A program made the position numbers and the translations under genes. Under the pieces are notes generated by a model. The model made no database searches and was not told where the DNA came from. It saw only the letters and a list, made by a program, of their open reading frames with translations. A DNA stretch of 64,000 bases, from the NCBI RefSeq assembly GCF_032586235.1, contig NZ_JAWHTD010000018.1, positions 8,586 to 72,585 of the forward strand, read 5' to 3'. The stretch comes from Aestuariicoccus sp032586235 (lineage in GTDB: Bacteria > Pseudomonadota > Alphaproteobacteria > Rhodobacterales > Rhodobacteraceae). How positions within the stretch are numbered: position 1 is the stretch's first letter; every line of letters begins with the position of its first letter. Positions 1-8,642 of this stretch are shown piece by piece.

Positions 1-150
1 GGTATGAAAGAGCACATCGTCTTCCCCGAGATCGACTTCGACAAGGTCGACGAGGTCTGGGGCATGGACGTCATCATCACCACGACCGCGGCCACCGACG
101 CGGAAGCCAAGGCGCTGTTGAAGCATTTCAACATGCCCTTCAACGCGTAA
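1..150 (+). CDS. rplE: 50S ribosomal protein L5, C-terminal part
   Basis: The first 49 codons of the window read in frame to a TAA stop and match the C-terminal end of ribosomal protein L5 (GMKEHIVFPEIDFDKV near the start). L5 binds 5S rRNA in the central protuberance of the large subunit. The gene lies 12 bp before rpsN, its normal place in the spc operon. The rest of the gene is outside the window. Confidence 0.93.
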   Translation, partial: GMKEHIVFPEIDFDKVDEVWGMDVIITTTAATDAEAKALLKHFNMPFNA

Positions 151-162
151 AGGAGCGATATC

Positions 163-468
163 ATGGCTAAAAAAGCAATGATCGAGCGCGAGAAGAAGCG
201 CGAGCGGCTGGTCAAGAAATACGCCGCCAAGCGGGCGGCTCTGAAAGAGATCGCCAGCGACGAATCGAAGCCGATGGAAGAGCGCTTCAAGGCGCGTCTG
301 CAGCTGGCCAAGCTGCCGCGCAACAGCTCGCCCAGCCGTCTTCACAACCGTTGCCAGCTGACGGGGCGTCCGCACGCCTATTACCGCAAGCTGAAAATCA
401 GCCGGATCGCCCTGCGCGAACTCGGCTCCGCCGGGCAATTGCCGGGCGTGGTCAAGTCCAGCTGGTAA
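163..468 (+). CDS. rpsN: 30S ribosomal protein S14
   Basis: The 101-residue basic protein has the full length of the long, zinc-free form of S14: it lacks the CxxC pairs of the short form and ends in the conserved LPGVVKSSW. S14 binds the 3' major domain of 16S rRNA in the head of the small subunit. AAGGAG lies 7 bp before the ATG. It sits between rplE and rpsH, as in other spc operons. Confidence 0.97.
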   Translation: MAKKAMIEREKKRERLVKKYAAKRAALKEIASDESKPMEERFKARLQLAKLPRNSSPSRLHNRCQLTGRPHAYYRKLKISRIALRELGSAGQLPGVVKSSW

Positions 469-481
469 GGAGGGTTAAGAT

Positions 482-874
482 ATGAACGATCCTATCGGCG
501 ATATGCTGACCCGTATCCGCAATGCGCAGATGCGCGGCAAGTCCACGGTCATCACGCCCGCGTCCAAGCTGCGTGGCTGGGTGCTGGATGTGCTGGCGGA
601 CGAAGGTTACATCCGCGGCTACGAGGCCACGACCGGCGCAGACGGTCACCCGGCCATCGAGATCAGCCTCAAGTACTACGACGGCGCCCCCGTCATTCGC
701 GAGCTCAAGCGGGTTTCGACCCCCGGCCGCCGCGTCTACATGGGCGTCAAGGACATCCCGCAGGTCCGTCAGGGCCTGGGCGTGTCGATTGTCAGCACAC
801 CCAAGGGTGTGATGTCGGATGCAAGCGCGCGCAGCCAGAACGTCGGCGGCGAAGTTCTTTGCACGGTCTTCTGA
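482..874 (+). CDS. rpsH: 30S ribosomal protein S8
   Basis: The 130-residue protein starts with the conserved MNDPIGDMLTRIRNAQ and ends with GGEVLCTVF, both diagnostic of S8. S8 binds helix 21 of 16S rRNA and is an early assembly protein of the small subunit; in enterobacteria it also represses spc operon translation. AAGGAGG lies just before the ATG. rpsN ends 13 bp upstream and rplF begins 10 bp downstream, so the genes are co-transcribed. Confidence 0.97.
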   Translation: MNDPIGDMLTRIRNAQMRGKSTVITPASKLRGWVLDVLADEGYIRGYEATTGADGHPAIEISLKYYDGAPVIRELKRVSTPGRRVYMGVKDIPQVRQGLGVSIVSTPKGVMSDASARSQNVGGEVLCTVF

Positions 875-884
875 GGAGCAGGCA

Positions 885-1418
885 ATGTCTCGTATTGGCA
901 AACAACCGGTGACGCTGCCTTCGGGGGTCTCGGCCACCGTGTCCGGGCAAACCGTCGAGGTGAAGGGGCCGAAGGGCACCCAGAGCTTCAGCGCCACCGA
1001 CGACGTGACCATCACGCTCGACGGCGACACCATCACGGTCGCGCCGCGCGGCAAATCCAAGCGCGCACGCCAGCAGTGGGGGATGACCCGCACGATGGTC
1101 GCGAACCTGGTGCATGGCGTGAGCGACAGCTTCAAGAAAGAGCTGGAAATCCAGGGCGTCGGCTATCGTGCCGCCGTGCAGGGCAATGTCCTGAAACTGA
1201 ACCTGGGCTACAGCCACGAGGTCAACTTTGACATTCCCGCTGGAGTGACGGTGACCGCTGCGAAACCGACGGAGCTGGTGGTCGAAGGCCACGACAAACA
1301 GCTGGTCGGCGAAGTGGCCGCCAATATTCGCGACTGGCGCCGGCCGGAGCCCTACAAGGGCAAAGGCGTGCGTTACAAGGGCGAGTATATCTTCCAGAAG
1401 GAAGGCAAGAAGAAGTAA
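885..1418 (+). CDS. rplF: 50S ribosomal protein L6
   Basis: This is a 177-residue L6. I chose the ATG at 885 because it gives the conserved start MSRIGKQPV and has GAGGAGCAGG just before it; an in-frame ATG at 819 would overlap rpsH by 56 bp. Two L6 repeats are visible, the second ending in the conserved RRPEPYKGKGVRYKGE. L6 sits near the factor-binding site of the large subunit. The gene follows rpsH after 10 bp. Confidence 0.97.
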   Translation: MSRIGKQPVTLPSGVSATVSGQTVEVKGPKGTQSFSATDDVTITLDGDTITVAPRGKSKRARQQWGMTRTMVANLVHGVSDSFKKELEIQGVGYRAAVQGNVLKLNLGYSHEVNFDIPAGVTVTAAKPTELVVEGHDKQLVGEVAANIRDWRRPEPYKGKGVRYKGEYIFQKEGKKK

Positions 1419-1432
1419 GGGACGGCAAGGCA

Positions 1433-1792
1433 ATGGCAAACAGCAAAAGACAACTGTTTCAGAAACGCCGCTTGCGCGTTCGGAACAAGCTTCGTGCGGT
1501 CAACGTCGGGCGTCCGCGCCTGTCGGTGCACCGCTCCAACAAGAACATCAGCGTGCAGCTGATCGACGATGTGAAGGGCGTGACCATCGCGTCCGCCTCG
1601 TCGCTCGAGAAGGACCTGGGCATCGCCGGCAAGAACAACGTGGAGGCCGCCGCCAAGGTGGGCGCCGCGATTGCCGAACGTGCCAAGAAGGCCGGCGTGG
1701 TCGAAGCCTATTTCGACCGTGGCGGCTTTCTGTTCCACGGCAAGGTTAAGGCACTGGCCGATGCGGCCCGCGAGGGTGGTCTTAAGATCTGA
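1433..1792 (+). CDS. rplR: 50S ribosomal protein L18
   Basis: The 119-residue protein has the basic N-terminal tail and the LRAVNVGRPRLSVHRSNKNI core of L18, and ends with ADAAREGGLKI. L18 binds 5S rRNA together with L5 and L25. It begins 14 bp after rplF. The next gene, rpsE, is 196 bp away, an unusually large gap for this operon; it is occupied by a palindromic repeat. Confidence 0.97.
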   Translation: MANSKRQLFQKRRLRVRNKLRAVNVGRPRLSVHRSNKNISVQLIDDVKGVTIASASSLEKDLGIAGKNNVEAAAKVGAAIAERAKKAGVVEAYFDRGGFLFHGKVKALADAAREGGLKI

Positions 1793-1798
1793 CGGGGC

Positions 1799-1866
1799 GG
1801 TGCGCGCAAAGCGCACACCCTACAGGTTCAGAACCGACGGCGTAGGGTGCGCATTCACTGCGCACC
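1799..1866. repeat. GTAGGGTGCGC-type palindromic repeat, copy 1
   Basis: A 68-bp imperfect palindrome made of GGTGCGC, GCGCACACCCTAC, a loop, then GTAGGGTGCGC and GCGCACC lies between rplR and rpsE. A second copy of the same design lies between rpoA and rplQ at 7901. It would fold into a strong hairpin in the transcript. There is no T tract, so it is more likely a dispersed intergenic repeat or RNA processing/stability element than a terminator. Promoter or protein-binding functions are not visible. Confidence 0.75.
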
Positions 1867-1988
1867 GCTGCGTCGAAGACAAGCGAAGGGGGCCGTGTCA
1901 GGCCGCCTCGATGATCCGGGCCCGGTCCGGGCACCTGGATTGACCAAACCCGGCGCCAGAGCGCGCCACCGACAAAAGGAATGCCTGC

Positions 1989-2567
1989 ATGGCAGAACGT
2001 GAACAAAGAGGCCGGGGCCGTCGCGACCGCGACGAAGCGCCGGAATTCGCAGATCGCCTGGTGGCGATCAACCGTGTCTCCAAGACCGTGAAAGGTGGCA
2101 AGCGCTTCGGCTTTGCGGCACTCGTGGTTGTGGGCGACCAGAAAGGCCGCGTCGGCTTTGGCAAGGGCAAGGCGAAAGAGGTGCCCGAGGCCATCCGCAA
2201 GGCGACCGAGCAAGCCAAGCGCAAGATGATGCGCGTGCCGCTGCGCGAAGGCCGCACGCTGCACCACGACATCGAGGGCCGTCACGGTGCCGGCCGCGTG
2301 GTGATGCGCACCGCCCCGCAGGGTACCGGGATCATCGCCGGTGGTCCGATGCGTGCGGTTTTCGAAATGCTCGGCGTCCAGGACGTCGTCGCCAAGTCGA
2401 TCGGCTCGCAGAACCCCTACAACATGATCCGCGCCACGCTGGACGGTCTGTCGAAAGAGGCCTCGCCCCGTTCGGTCGCACAACGCCGCGGCAAGAAGGT
2501 CGCCGACATTCTGCCCAAGCGTGAAGACAGCCCGCAGGACAGCAGCCAAGTGGCCGAGGAGGCATAA
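1989..2567 (+). CDS. rpsE: 30S ribosomal protein S5
   Basis: The 192-residue protein contains the S5 N-terminal double-stranded-RNA-binding fold (VAINRVSKTVKGGKRFGF) and the C-terminal domain with SQNPYNMIRATLDGL. S5 acts in the 30S body in decoding accuracy and translocation. An N-terminal charged extension of about 20 residues and an acidic C-terminal tail make it longer than the 166-residue E. coli protein, as is usual in alphaproteobacteria. AAAAGGA precedes the ATG. Confidence 0.97.
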   Translation: MAEREQRGRGRRDRDEAPEFADRLVAINRVSKTVKGGKRFGFAALVVVGDQKGRVGFGKGKAKEVPEAIRKATEQAKRKMMRVPLREGRTLHHDIEGRHGAGRVVMRTAPQGTGIIAGGPMRAVFEMLGVQDVVAKSIGSQNPYNMIRATLDGLSKEASPRSVAQRRGKKVADILPKREDSPQDSSQVAEEA

Positions 2568-2570
2568 ACC

Positions 2571-2759
2571 ATGGCTAAAACCATCGTCGTCAAGCAGGTC
2601 GGCTCGCCGATCCGCCGCCCCGCCAAGCAGCGTCAGACGCTGATCGGCCTGGGCCTGAACAAGATGCACAAGACCCGCGAGCTGGAGGACACGCCTTCGG
2701 TCCGCGGCATGGTCAACTCGATCCCGCATCTGGTGGAAATCGTCGAAGAGCGCGGCTGA
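2571..2759 (+). CDS. rpmD: 50S ribosomal protein L30
   Basis: The 62-residue protein is a full-length bacterial L30, with KQVGSPIRRPAKQRQTLIGL and a C-terminal VEIVEERG. It starts 3 bp after the rpsE stop, so translation is probably coupled. It is the last gene before an intrinsic terminator, which splits the spc operon here. Confidence 0.96.
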   Translation: MAKTIVVKQVGSPIRRPAKQRQTLIGLGLNKMHKTRELEDTPSVRGMVNSIPHLVEIVEERG

Positions 2760-2786
2760 CACGCCACGGCTTCCGGCTTTTCACGA

Positions 2787-2815
2787 CCCCCGGACCGCAA
2801 GGCCCGGGGGTTTTT
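2787..2815 (+). terminator. Rho-independent terminator after rpmD
   Basis: A 10-bp GC-rich stem (CCCCCGGACC pairing with GGCCCGGGGG, one A-C mismatch) with a GCAA tetraloop is followed directly by TTTTT. It lies 27 bp behind the rpmD stop and 200 bp before rplO. In many bacteria rpmD and rplO are tightly linked, so this is a real break or attenuator inside the cluster. Confidence 0.85.
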
Positions 2816-3018
2816 CGTGGCGGTTGGCCGGATAGGCGGGCGGCCGGGATCTTATGGTCCAGGGTGCACCTAACTCAAGGCGCCACATCCCCCTTGATCG
2901 CCTGCGCATGCCCCGCTATATGCCCCCGGTGGCGCGCAGCAGCGCGACTCGGACACTCAAGAAACGCCGCGGTTGGCCCATTCGCTTCGGGGGCCACATC
3001 CGGCAATGGAGAAGCGAC

Positions 3019-3492
3019 ATGAAACTCAATGAACTGCGCGATAACGACGGCGCAACCAAACGCAAGAAACGCATCGGCCGCGGCCCGGGTTCGGGCAAGG
3101 GCAAGATGGGTGGCCGTGGTATCAAAGGCCAGAAATCCCGTTCGGGTGTGGCAATCAACGGCTACGAGGGTGGCCAGATGCCGCTCTACCAGCGTCTGCC
3201 CAAGCGTGGCTTCAACAAGCCCAACCGCAAAAGCTATGCCGTCGTGAACCTGGGCCTGATCCAGAAATTCGTCGACGCCGGCAAGCTTGACGCAGGCTCC
3301 GCCATCACCGAGGACGCGCTGGTCGCGTCGGGCCTCGTGCGCCGCAAGCTCGACGGCATCCGTGTGCTGGCCAAAGGCGACGTCACCGCCAAACTGACCA
3401 TCGAAGTCACCGGAGCCTCGAAATCGGCTGTCGAGGCGGTCGAGAAGGCAGGCGGCTCGCTTTCGGTCACGACAGCGGCAGCGGCGGAATAA
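3019..3492 (+). CDS. rplO: 50S ribosomal protein L15
   Basis: This is a 157-residue L15 with the glycine- and lysine-rich N-terminus (GRGPGSGKGKMGGRGIKGQK). I chose the ATG at 3019 because MKLNELRDN is the family start and GGAGAAG lies just before it. The open frame upstream (from 2854) has no family similarity and overlaps the leader. L15 is an early 50S assembly protein. As rplO follows a terminator, it probably has its own promoter in 2816-3008, but I see no clear -35/-10 pair. Confidence 0.96.
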   Translation: MKLNELRDNDGATKRKKRIGRGPGSGKGKMGGRGIKGQKSRSGVAINGYEGGQMPLYQRLPKRGFNKPNRKSYAVVNLGLIQKFVDAGKLDAGSAITEDALVASGLVRRKLDGIRVLAKGDVTAKLTIEVTGASKSAVEAVEKAGGSLSVTTAAAAE

Positions 3493-3544
3493 CGCCTTGT
3501 GAGCGGGCAACGGCCCGCTTACATACACACATACGTTTTCCAAC

Positions 3545-3583
3545 AACGCCGCCTGACGTGGGAAAGCCCGTCCGGGCGGCGTT
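3545..3583 (+). promoter_or_regulatory. Leader hairpin upstream of secY
   Basis: In the 112-bp gap between rplO and secY, AACGCCGCC and GGCGGCGTT form a 9-bp GC-rich stem around a 21-nt loop, and a smaller hairpin (AGCGGGC/GCCCGCT) precedes it at 3511-3530. The 3' arm ends 21 bp before the secY ATG. There is no T tract worth calling a terminator. A role in translation control or RNA processing is inference only. Confidence 0.4.
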
Positions 3584-3604
3584 TGTCTGACAAGAGAGAC
3601 CCGC

Positions 3605-4962
<1,358 letters not shown>

Positions 4963-4966
<4 letters not shown>

Positions 4967-5604
4967 ACATCATTCTTTTGGGACCGCCGGGCGCGGGCAA
5001 AGGCACACAGGCGCGCATTCTGGTCGAAGAGCGGGGCATGACCCAGCTTTCCACCGGCGACATGCTGCGCGAGGCCAAAGACAGCGGCACCGAGATGGGC
5101 AAGATCGTGGCCGACGTGATGGCGCGCGGCGATCTGGTGACCGACGAGATCGTCATCGGCCTGATCCGCGAAAAGCTGGCCGAGGGCGGCAACGGCTTCA
5201 TCTTCGACGGCTTCCCCCGGACGCTCGCGCAGGCCGATGCCCTGGCCCAACTGCTGAATGAATGCGGCCAGACGCTCGACCGCGTGGTCGAACTGCGCGT
5301 CGACGACGAGGCACTGGTGGCCCGCATCACCGCCCGCTCGACCTGTGGCAATTGCGGCGAGGTCTACAACGACATCACCAAGCCAATCCCGGCGGACGGC
5401 AAATGCTCGAACTGCGGCGGCACCGAATTCAAGCGCCGCGCCGACGACAACGAGGACAGCCTCAAGAAGCGTCTGATGGAATATTACAAGCAGACCTCGC
5501 CGCTGATCGGCTATTACTACGCCAAAGGTCAGCACACCCGCGTCGACGGCCTGGGCGAGATCGACGAGGTCAAGTCAGCTATCGCCGAAAAGCTCGACGG
5601 CTGA
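4963..5604 (+). CDS. adk: Adenylate kinase with zinc-type LID
   Basis: The 213-residue enzyme interconverts ATP + AMP and 2 ADP. The P-loop GPPGAGKGTQA is at residues 7-17 and the DGFPRT motif is in the middle. The LID domain carries two CxxC pairs (TCGNCGE and CSNCGG), so this is the long, zinc-binding LID form. The start overlaps the secY stop, so translation is coupled. Cytoplasmic. Confidence 0.97.
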
Positions 5605-5620
5605 CACCGCACACCGCGCC

Positions 5621-5702
5621 CGCCCCTTCATTGATCCATAAATATCCCGGGGGTGTGGGGGCTGGCCCCCACCAAAACATGCGTGTGGGGGCCGGCCCCC
5701 AC
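5621..5702. repeat. Rhodobacteraceae-type intergenic repeat with two hairpins
   Basis: A sequence starting CCCCTTCATTGATCCATAAA continues into two tandem palindromes of the form GTGTGGGGGCYGGCCCCCAC (5653-5672 and 5683-5702). The first 52 bp recur with one mismatch at 11328-11379 behind rarA. Each palindrome is a 9-bp GC stem that could stop or stabilise a transcript at its 3' end. The rest of the 370-bp adk-rpsM gap holds the rpsM promoter candidate and no gene. Confidence 0.75.
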
Positions 5703-5789
5703 TGGGCCAATGACGGGCGCTTTTGCCGCCAAATTCTCCCATCGCAAGGGATGAAACGGCAGGCGTGGAAGAAACCTCTTGACATGGGG

Positions 5790-5818
5790 TTGACCCTGCG
5801 CCCGGCGGCTCATAGATA
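5790..5818 (+). promoter_or_regulatory. Candidate sigma70 promoter for rpsM operon
   Basis: TTGACC (5790-5795) and TAGATA (5813-5818) are separated by 17 bp, a near-consensus housekeeping promoter, about 160 bp before rpsM. A second TTGACA at 5779-5784 lies close by. The gap and the repeat hairpins behind adk make a fresh promoter here sensible. The long leader that would result (about 150 nt) has no recognised riboswitch. Confidence 0.6.
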
Positions 5819-5974
5819 GCGCCATCTCGAGTTCGAGAATCGCCTTGCGGTCCGGGTCGCGCCCGATGCCGCAGATCACCTGATCAGCTAAGGCCTGACG
5901 GCGCACCGCCGCGGGCCGCATGTTGTGAAAAAAGGGTCTGGAGCTACGGACCCGCAACGAAAAGGAACGGACAC

Positions 5975-6343
5975 GTGGCACGTATTGCCGGCGTAAATAT
6001 CCCGACAAACAAACGGGTGCCGATCGCACTCACCTATATCACCGGAATTGGCCATTCGGCGGCCAAGGCCATCTGCGACGCCGTGAACATCGATGTCTCA
6101 CGGCGCGTCAACGAACTCTCGGATGCCGAGGTTCTGGCCGTCCGCGAACATATCGACGCCAACTACACGGTCGAGGGCGACCTGCGCCGCGAAGTGCAGA
6201 TGAACGTCAAGCGCCTGATGGATCTGGGCTGCTACCGCGGTCTGCGTCATCGCCGCAACCTGCCCGTGCGCGGTCAGCGCACCCATACCAACGCACGCAC
6301 GCGCAAGGGCCCCGCAAAGCCCATCGCCGGCAAGAAGAAGTAA
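5975..6343 (+). CDS. rpsM: 30S ribosomal protein S13
   Basis: The 122-residue S13 starts at a GTG; the next family-like start does not exist, and MARIAGVNIPTNKRV is the conserved N-terminus. AAAGGAAC lies before the GTG. The C-terminal RGQRTHTNARTRKG tail reaches the P-site tRNA in the 30S head. It opens the alpha operon together with rpsK and rpoA. Confidence 0.97.
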   Translation: MARIAGVNIPTNKRVPIALTYITGIGHSAAKAICDAVNIDVSRRVNELSDAEVLAVREHIDANYTVEGDLRREVQMNVKRLMDLGCYRGLRHRRNLPVRGQRTHTNARTRKGPAKPIAGKKK

Positions 6344-6355
6344 GGGGGACGCGAG

Positions 6356-6745
6356 ATGGCACGAGATACACGTCGGGGCAAGAAAAAGGTCTCCAAAAAC
6401 ATCGCGGCGGGCGTCGCGCATGTGAATTCCAGCTTCAACAACACCAAGATCCTGATCTCGGACGTACAGGGCAACGCGATTGCCTGGTCGTCCGCCGGGA
6501 CCATGGGCTTCAAGGGCTCGCGCAAGTCGACCCCCTATGCCGCCCAGATGGCCGCCGAAGACGCCGGCAAGAAGGCGCAGGAACATGGCGTGAAGACGCT
6601 GGAAGTCGAAGTGCAGGGGCCCGGGTCGGGCCGTGAATCGGCGCTGCGCGCGCTGGCCGCCGTCGGCTTCAACATCACGTCGATCCGCGACGTAACGCCG
6701 GTTGCGCACAACGGCTGCCGTCCGCCCAAGCGCCGCCGGGTCTGA
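6356..6745 (+). CDS. rpsK: 30S ribosomal protein S11
   Basis: The 129-residue S11 has the conserved HVNSSFNNTKILISD segment and the C-terminal HNGCRPPKRRRV. It lies in the 30S platform and contacts the mRNA exit path near the Shine-Dalgarno helix. It follows rpsM after 12 bp with a GGGGGACG ribosome-binding stretch. Confidence 0.97.
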   Translation: MARDTRRGKKKVSKNIAAGVAHVNSSFNNTKILISDVQGNAIAWSSAGTMGFKGSRKSTPYAAQMAAEDAGKKAQEHGVKTLEVEVQGPGSGRESALRALAAVGFNITSIRDVTPVAHNGCRPPKRRRV

Positions 6746-6878
6746 TCCCGCCGAAAAATTTTCCGGGGCTGTGCCTGCGCGCACGGCCCCGGATGCCATT
6801 TGAAAAAATGGCGTGTCATTGAAACCTCGGGCGTCTTCGCCTTTTGGACATGGGGAGAAGACAGGAATGGAGGGACGC

Positions 6879-7895
6879 ATGATCCACAAGAATTGGGCCG
6901 AGCTGATCAAGCCTGCGCAACTGGACGTGAAACCGGGCGCCGACCCCGCAAAGGTCGCCACGGTCGTGGCCGAACCGCTCGAACGCGGCTTTGGTCTGAC
7001 GCTGGGCAACGCGCTGCGCCGCGTGCTGCTGTCGTCGCTTCAGGGCGCCGCCATCACCAGCGTGCAGATCGACAACGTGCTGCACGAGTTCTCGTCGGTC
7101 GCCGGTGTGCGCGAAGACGTGACCGACATCGTCCTGAACCTCAAGGGCGTCAGCCTGCGCATGGAGGTCGAGGGCCCCAAGCGCGTGTCGATCAACGCCA
7201 AGGGTCCGGGTGTGGTCACCGCCGGTGACATCGCCGAGACCAACGGCATCGAGGTGCTGAACCGCGATCACGTGATCTGCCACCTCGACGACGGTGCGGA
7301 TCTGTTCATCGAGCTGACGGTCAACACCGGCAAGGGCTATGTGTCCGCCGACAAGAACAAGCCCGAGGACGCGCCCATCGGCCTCATCCCGATCGACGCG
7401 ATCTATTCGCCGGTCAAGAAGGTGGCCTACGACGTGCAGCCGACCCGCGAGGGCCAGGTGCTTGATTACGACAAGCTGACCATGAAGGTCGAGACCGACG
7501 GGTCGGTCACCCCCGAGGACGCCATCGCCTATGCCGCGCGCATCCTGCAGGATCAGCTGTCGATCTTCGTGAACTTCGACGAGCCGGAAAGCGCCTCGCG
7601 CGCCGATGAGGACGACGGGCTGGAATTCAACCCGCTGCTTCTCAAGAAGGTGGACGAGCTGGAACTTTCGGTGCGCTCGGCCAACTGCCTGAAGAACGAC
7701 AACATCGTCTATATCGGCGACCTGATCCAGAAGACCGAGGCAGAGATGCTGCGCACGCCGAACTTTGGCCGCAAGTCTCTCAACGAGATCAAGGAAGTGC
7801 TGTCGGGCATGGGCCTGCACCTTGGCATGGATGTCGAGGACTGGCCGCCGGACAATATCGAGGATCTGGCCAAGAAGCTGGAAGACTCGTTCTAA
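6879..7895 (+). CDS. rpoA: RNA polymerase alpha subunit
   Basis: The 338-residue subunit starts with the alphaproteobacterial MIHKNWAELIKP; AGGGACGC lies just before this ATG, which I prefer to an in-frame ATG four codons upstream. The N-terminal domain (about 1-235) holds the dimer and beta/beta' contacts, with NALRRVLLSS. The C-terminal domain (about 250-320, RSANCLKNDNIVYIGDL) contacts UP elements and activators. It lies in its standard place between rpsK and rplQ. Confidence 0.97.
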   Translation: MIHKNWAELIKPAQLDVKPGADPAKVATVVAEPLERGFGLTLGNALRRVLLSSLQGAAITSVQIDNVLHEFSSVAGVREDVTDIVLNLKGVSLRMEVEGPKRVSINAKGPGVVTAGDIAETNGIEVLNRDHVICHLDDGADLFIELTVNTGKGYVSADKNKPEDAPIGLIPIDAIYSPVKKVAYDVQPTREGQVLDYDKLTMKVETDGSVTPEDAIAYAARILQDQLSIFVNFDEPESASRADEDDGLEFNPLLLKKVDELELSVRSANCLKNDNIVYIGDLIQKTEAEMLRTPNFGRKSLNEIKEVLSGMGLHLGMDVEDWPPDNIEDLAKKLEDSF

Positions 7896-7900
7896 GACGC

Positions 7901-7962
7901 GGTGCGCAATGAATGCGCACCCTACGGGTTCCGGTCCGTAGGGTGCGCGGTCCCCGCGCACC
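7901..7962. repeat. GTAGGGTGCGC-type palindromic repeat, copy 2
   Basis: The 62-bp element has the same plan as the copy at 1799: GGTGCGC, GCGCACCCTAC, a short loop, GTAGGGTGCGC, GCGCACC. It starts 5 bp after the rpoA stop, inside the rpoA-rplQ gap. The outer and inner arms differ in length from copy 1, but the GTAGGGTGCGC core is identical. No T tract follows, and rplQ lies 82 bp downstream. Confidence 0.75.
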
Positions 7963-8044
7963 GCCCCCGGGCATCCGCCCCAAGGTGAGGGTCTGACACG
8001 CATCGGACCCCGGACAAAGCAAAACACGTAGAAGGAACAAGAAA

Positions 8045-8470
8045 ATGCGTCACGCAAAAGGCTACCGCCGCCTGAACCGCACCCACGAGCACCGCAAGGC
8101 GCTGTGGGCGAACATGGCCGGCTCTCTCATCGAACATGAACAGATCAAGACCACGCTGCCCAAGGCCAAGGAGCTCAAGCGCGTGATCGAAAAGCTGGTC
8201 ACCCTCGGCAAGCGCGGCGATCTGCACGCCCGCCGTCAGGCCGCCGCCCAGCTCAAGCAAGACAAGCATGTGGCCAAGCTCTTCGAGGTGATCGGCCCGC
8301 GCTACAAGGACCGCAACGGCGGCACTGTGCGTGTGCTGAAGGCCGGGTTCCGCTATGGCGACATGGCGCCGATGGCGATCATCGAATTCGTCGAACGCGA
8401 TGTCGACGCCAAGGGTGCGGCCGACAAGGCCCGCGTCGCCGAAGAAGAGACGATGGCCGACGAAGAGTGA
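8045..8470 (+). CDS. rplQ: 50S ribosomal protein L17
   Basis: The 141-residue L17 begins MRHAKGYRRLNRTHEHRKA and has the conserved LIEHEQIKTTLPKAKELK. It sits at the peptide exit tunnel. The acidic C-terminal extension of about 20 residues is common in alphaproteobacteria. It closes the alpha operon, with a clear terminator 22 bp behind it. Confidence 0.97.
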   Translation: MRHAKGYRRLNRTHEHRKALWANMAGSLIEHEQIKTTLPKAKELKRVIEKLVTLGKRGDLHARRQAAAQLKQDKHVAKLFEVIGPRYKDRNGGTVRVLKAGFRYGDMAPMAIIEFVERDVDAKGAADKARVAEEETMADEE

Positions 8471-8492
8471 TCTTCGGACGTATCGTGTAAAC

Positions 8493-8524
8493 GGGCCCTG
8501 CCGGAAACGGCGGGGCTCTTTTTT
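8493..8524 (+). terminator. Rho-independent terminator of the alpha operon
   Basis: GCCCTGCCG pairs with CGGCGGGGC (one G-T pair) around GAAA, followed by six T residues after CTC. It lies just behind rplQ, where the ribosomal cluster ends. A Rhodobacteraceae-like GAGTATTTAGGCCAAGAAGAAG sequence piece follows at about 8560. Confidence 0.85.
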
Positions 8525-8642
8525 GTAGGCGGTGGTCCCGGCCCCGACACCGGCGTTTTGAGTATTTAGGCCAAGAAGAAGCAGGGGGACGGGGCGATTC
8601 CCGACCCTTGCAAAAACCGTGTCGTGCGGACATATCCAAGGC

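Noticed and set aside
5815..5900. Minus-strand frame with protein-like text (VICGIGRDPDRKAILELEMA) opposite the rpsM leader
   Set aside because: No start, no ribosome-binding site and no known relative; it overlaps the best rpsM promoter candidate.
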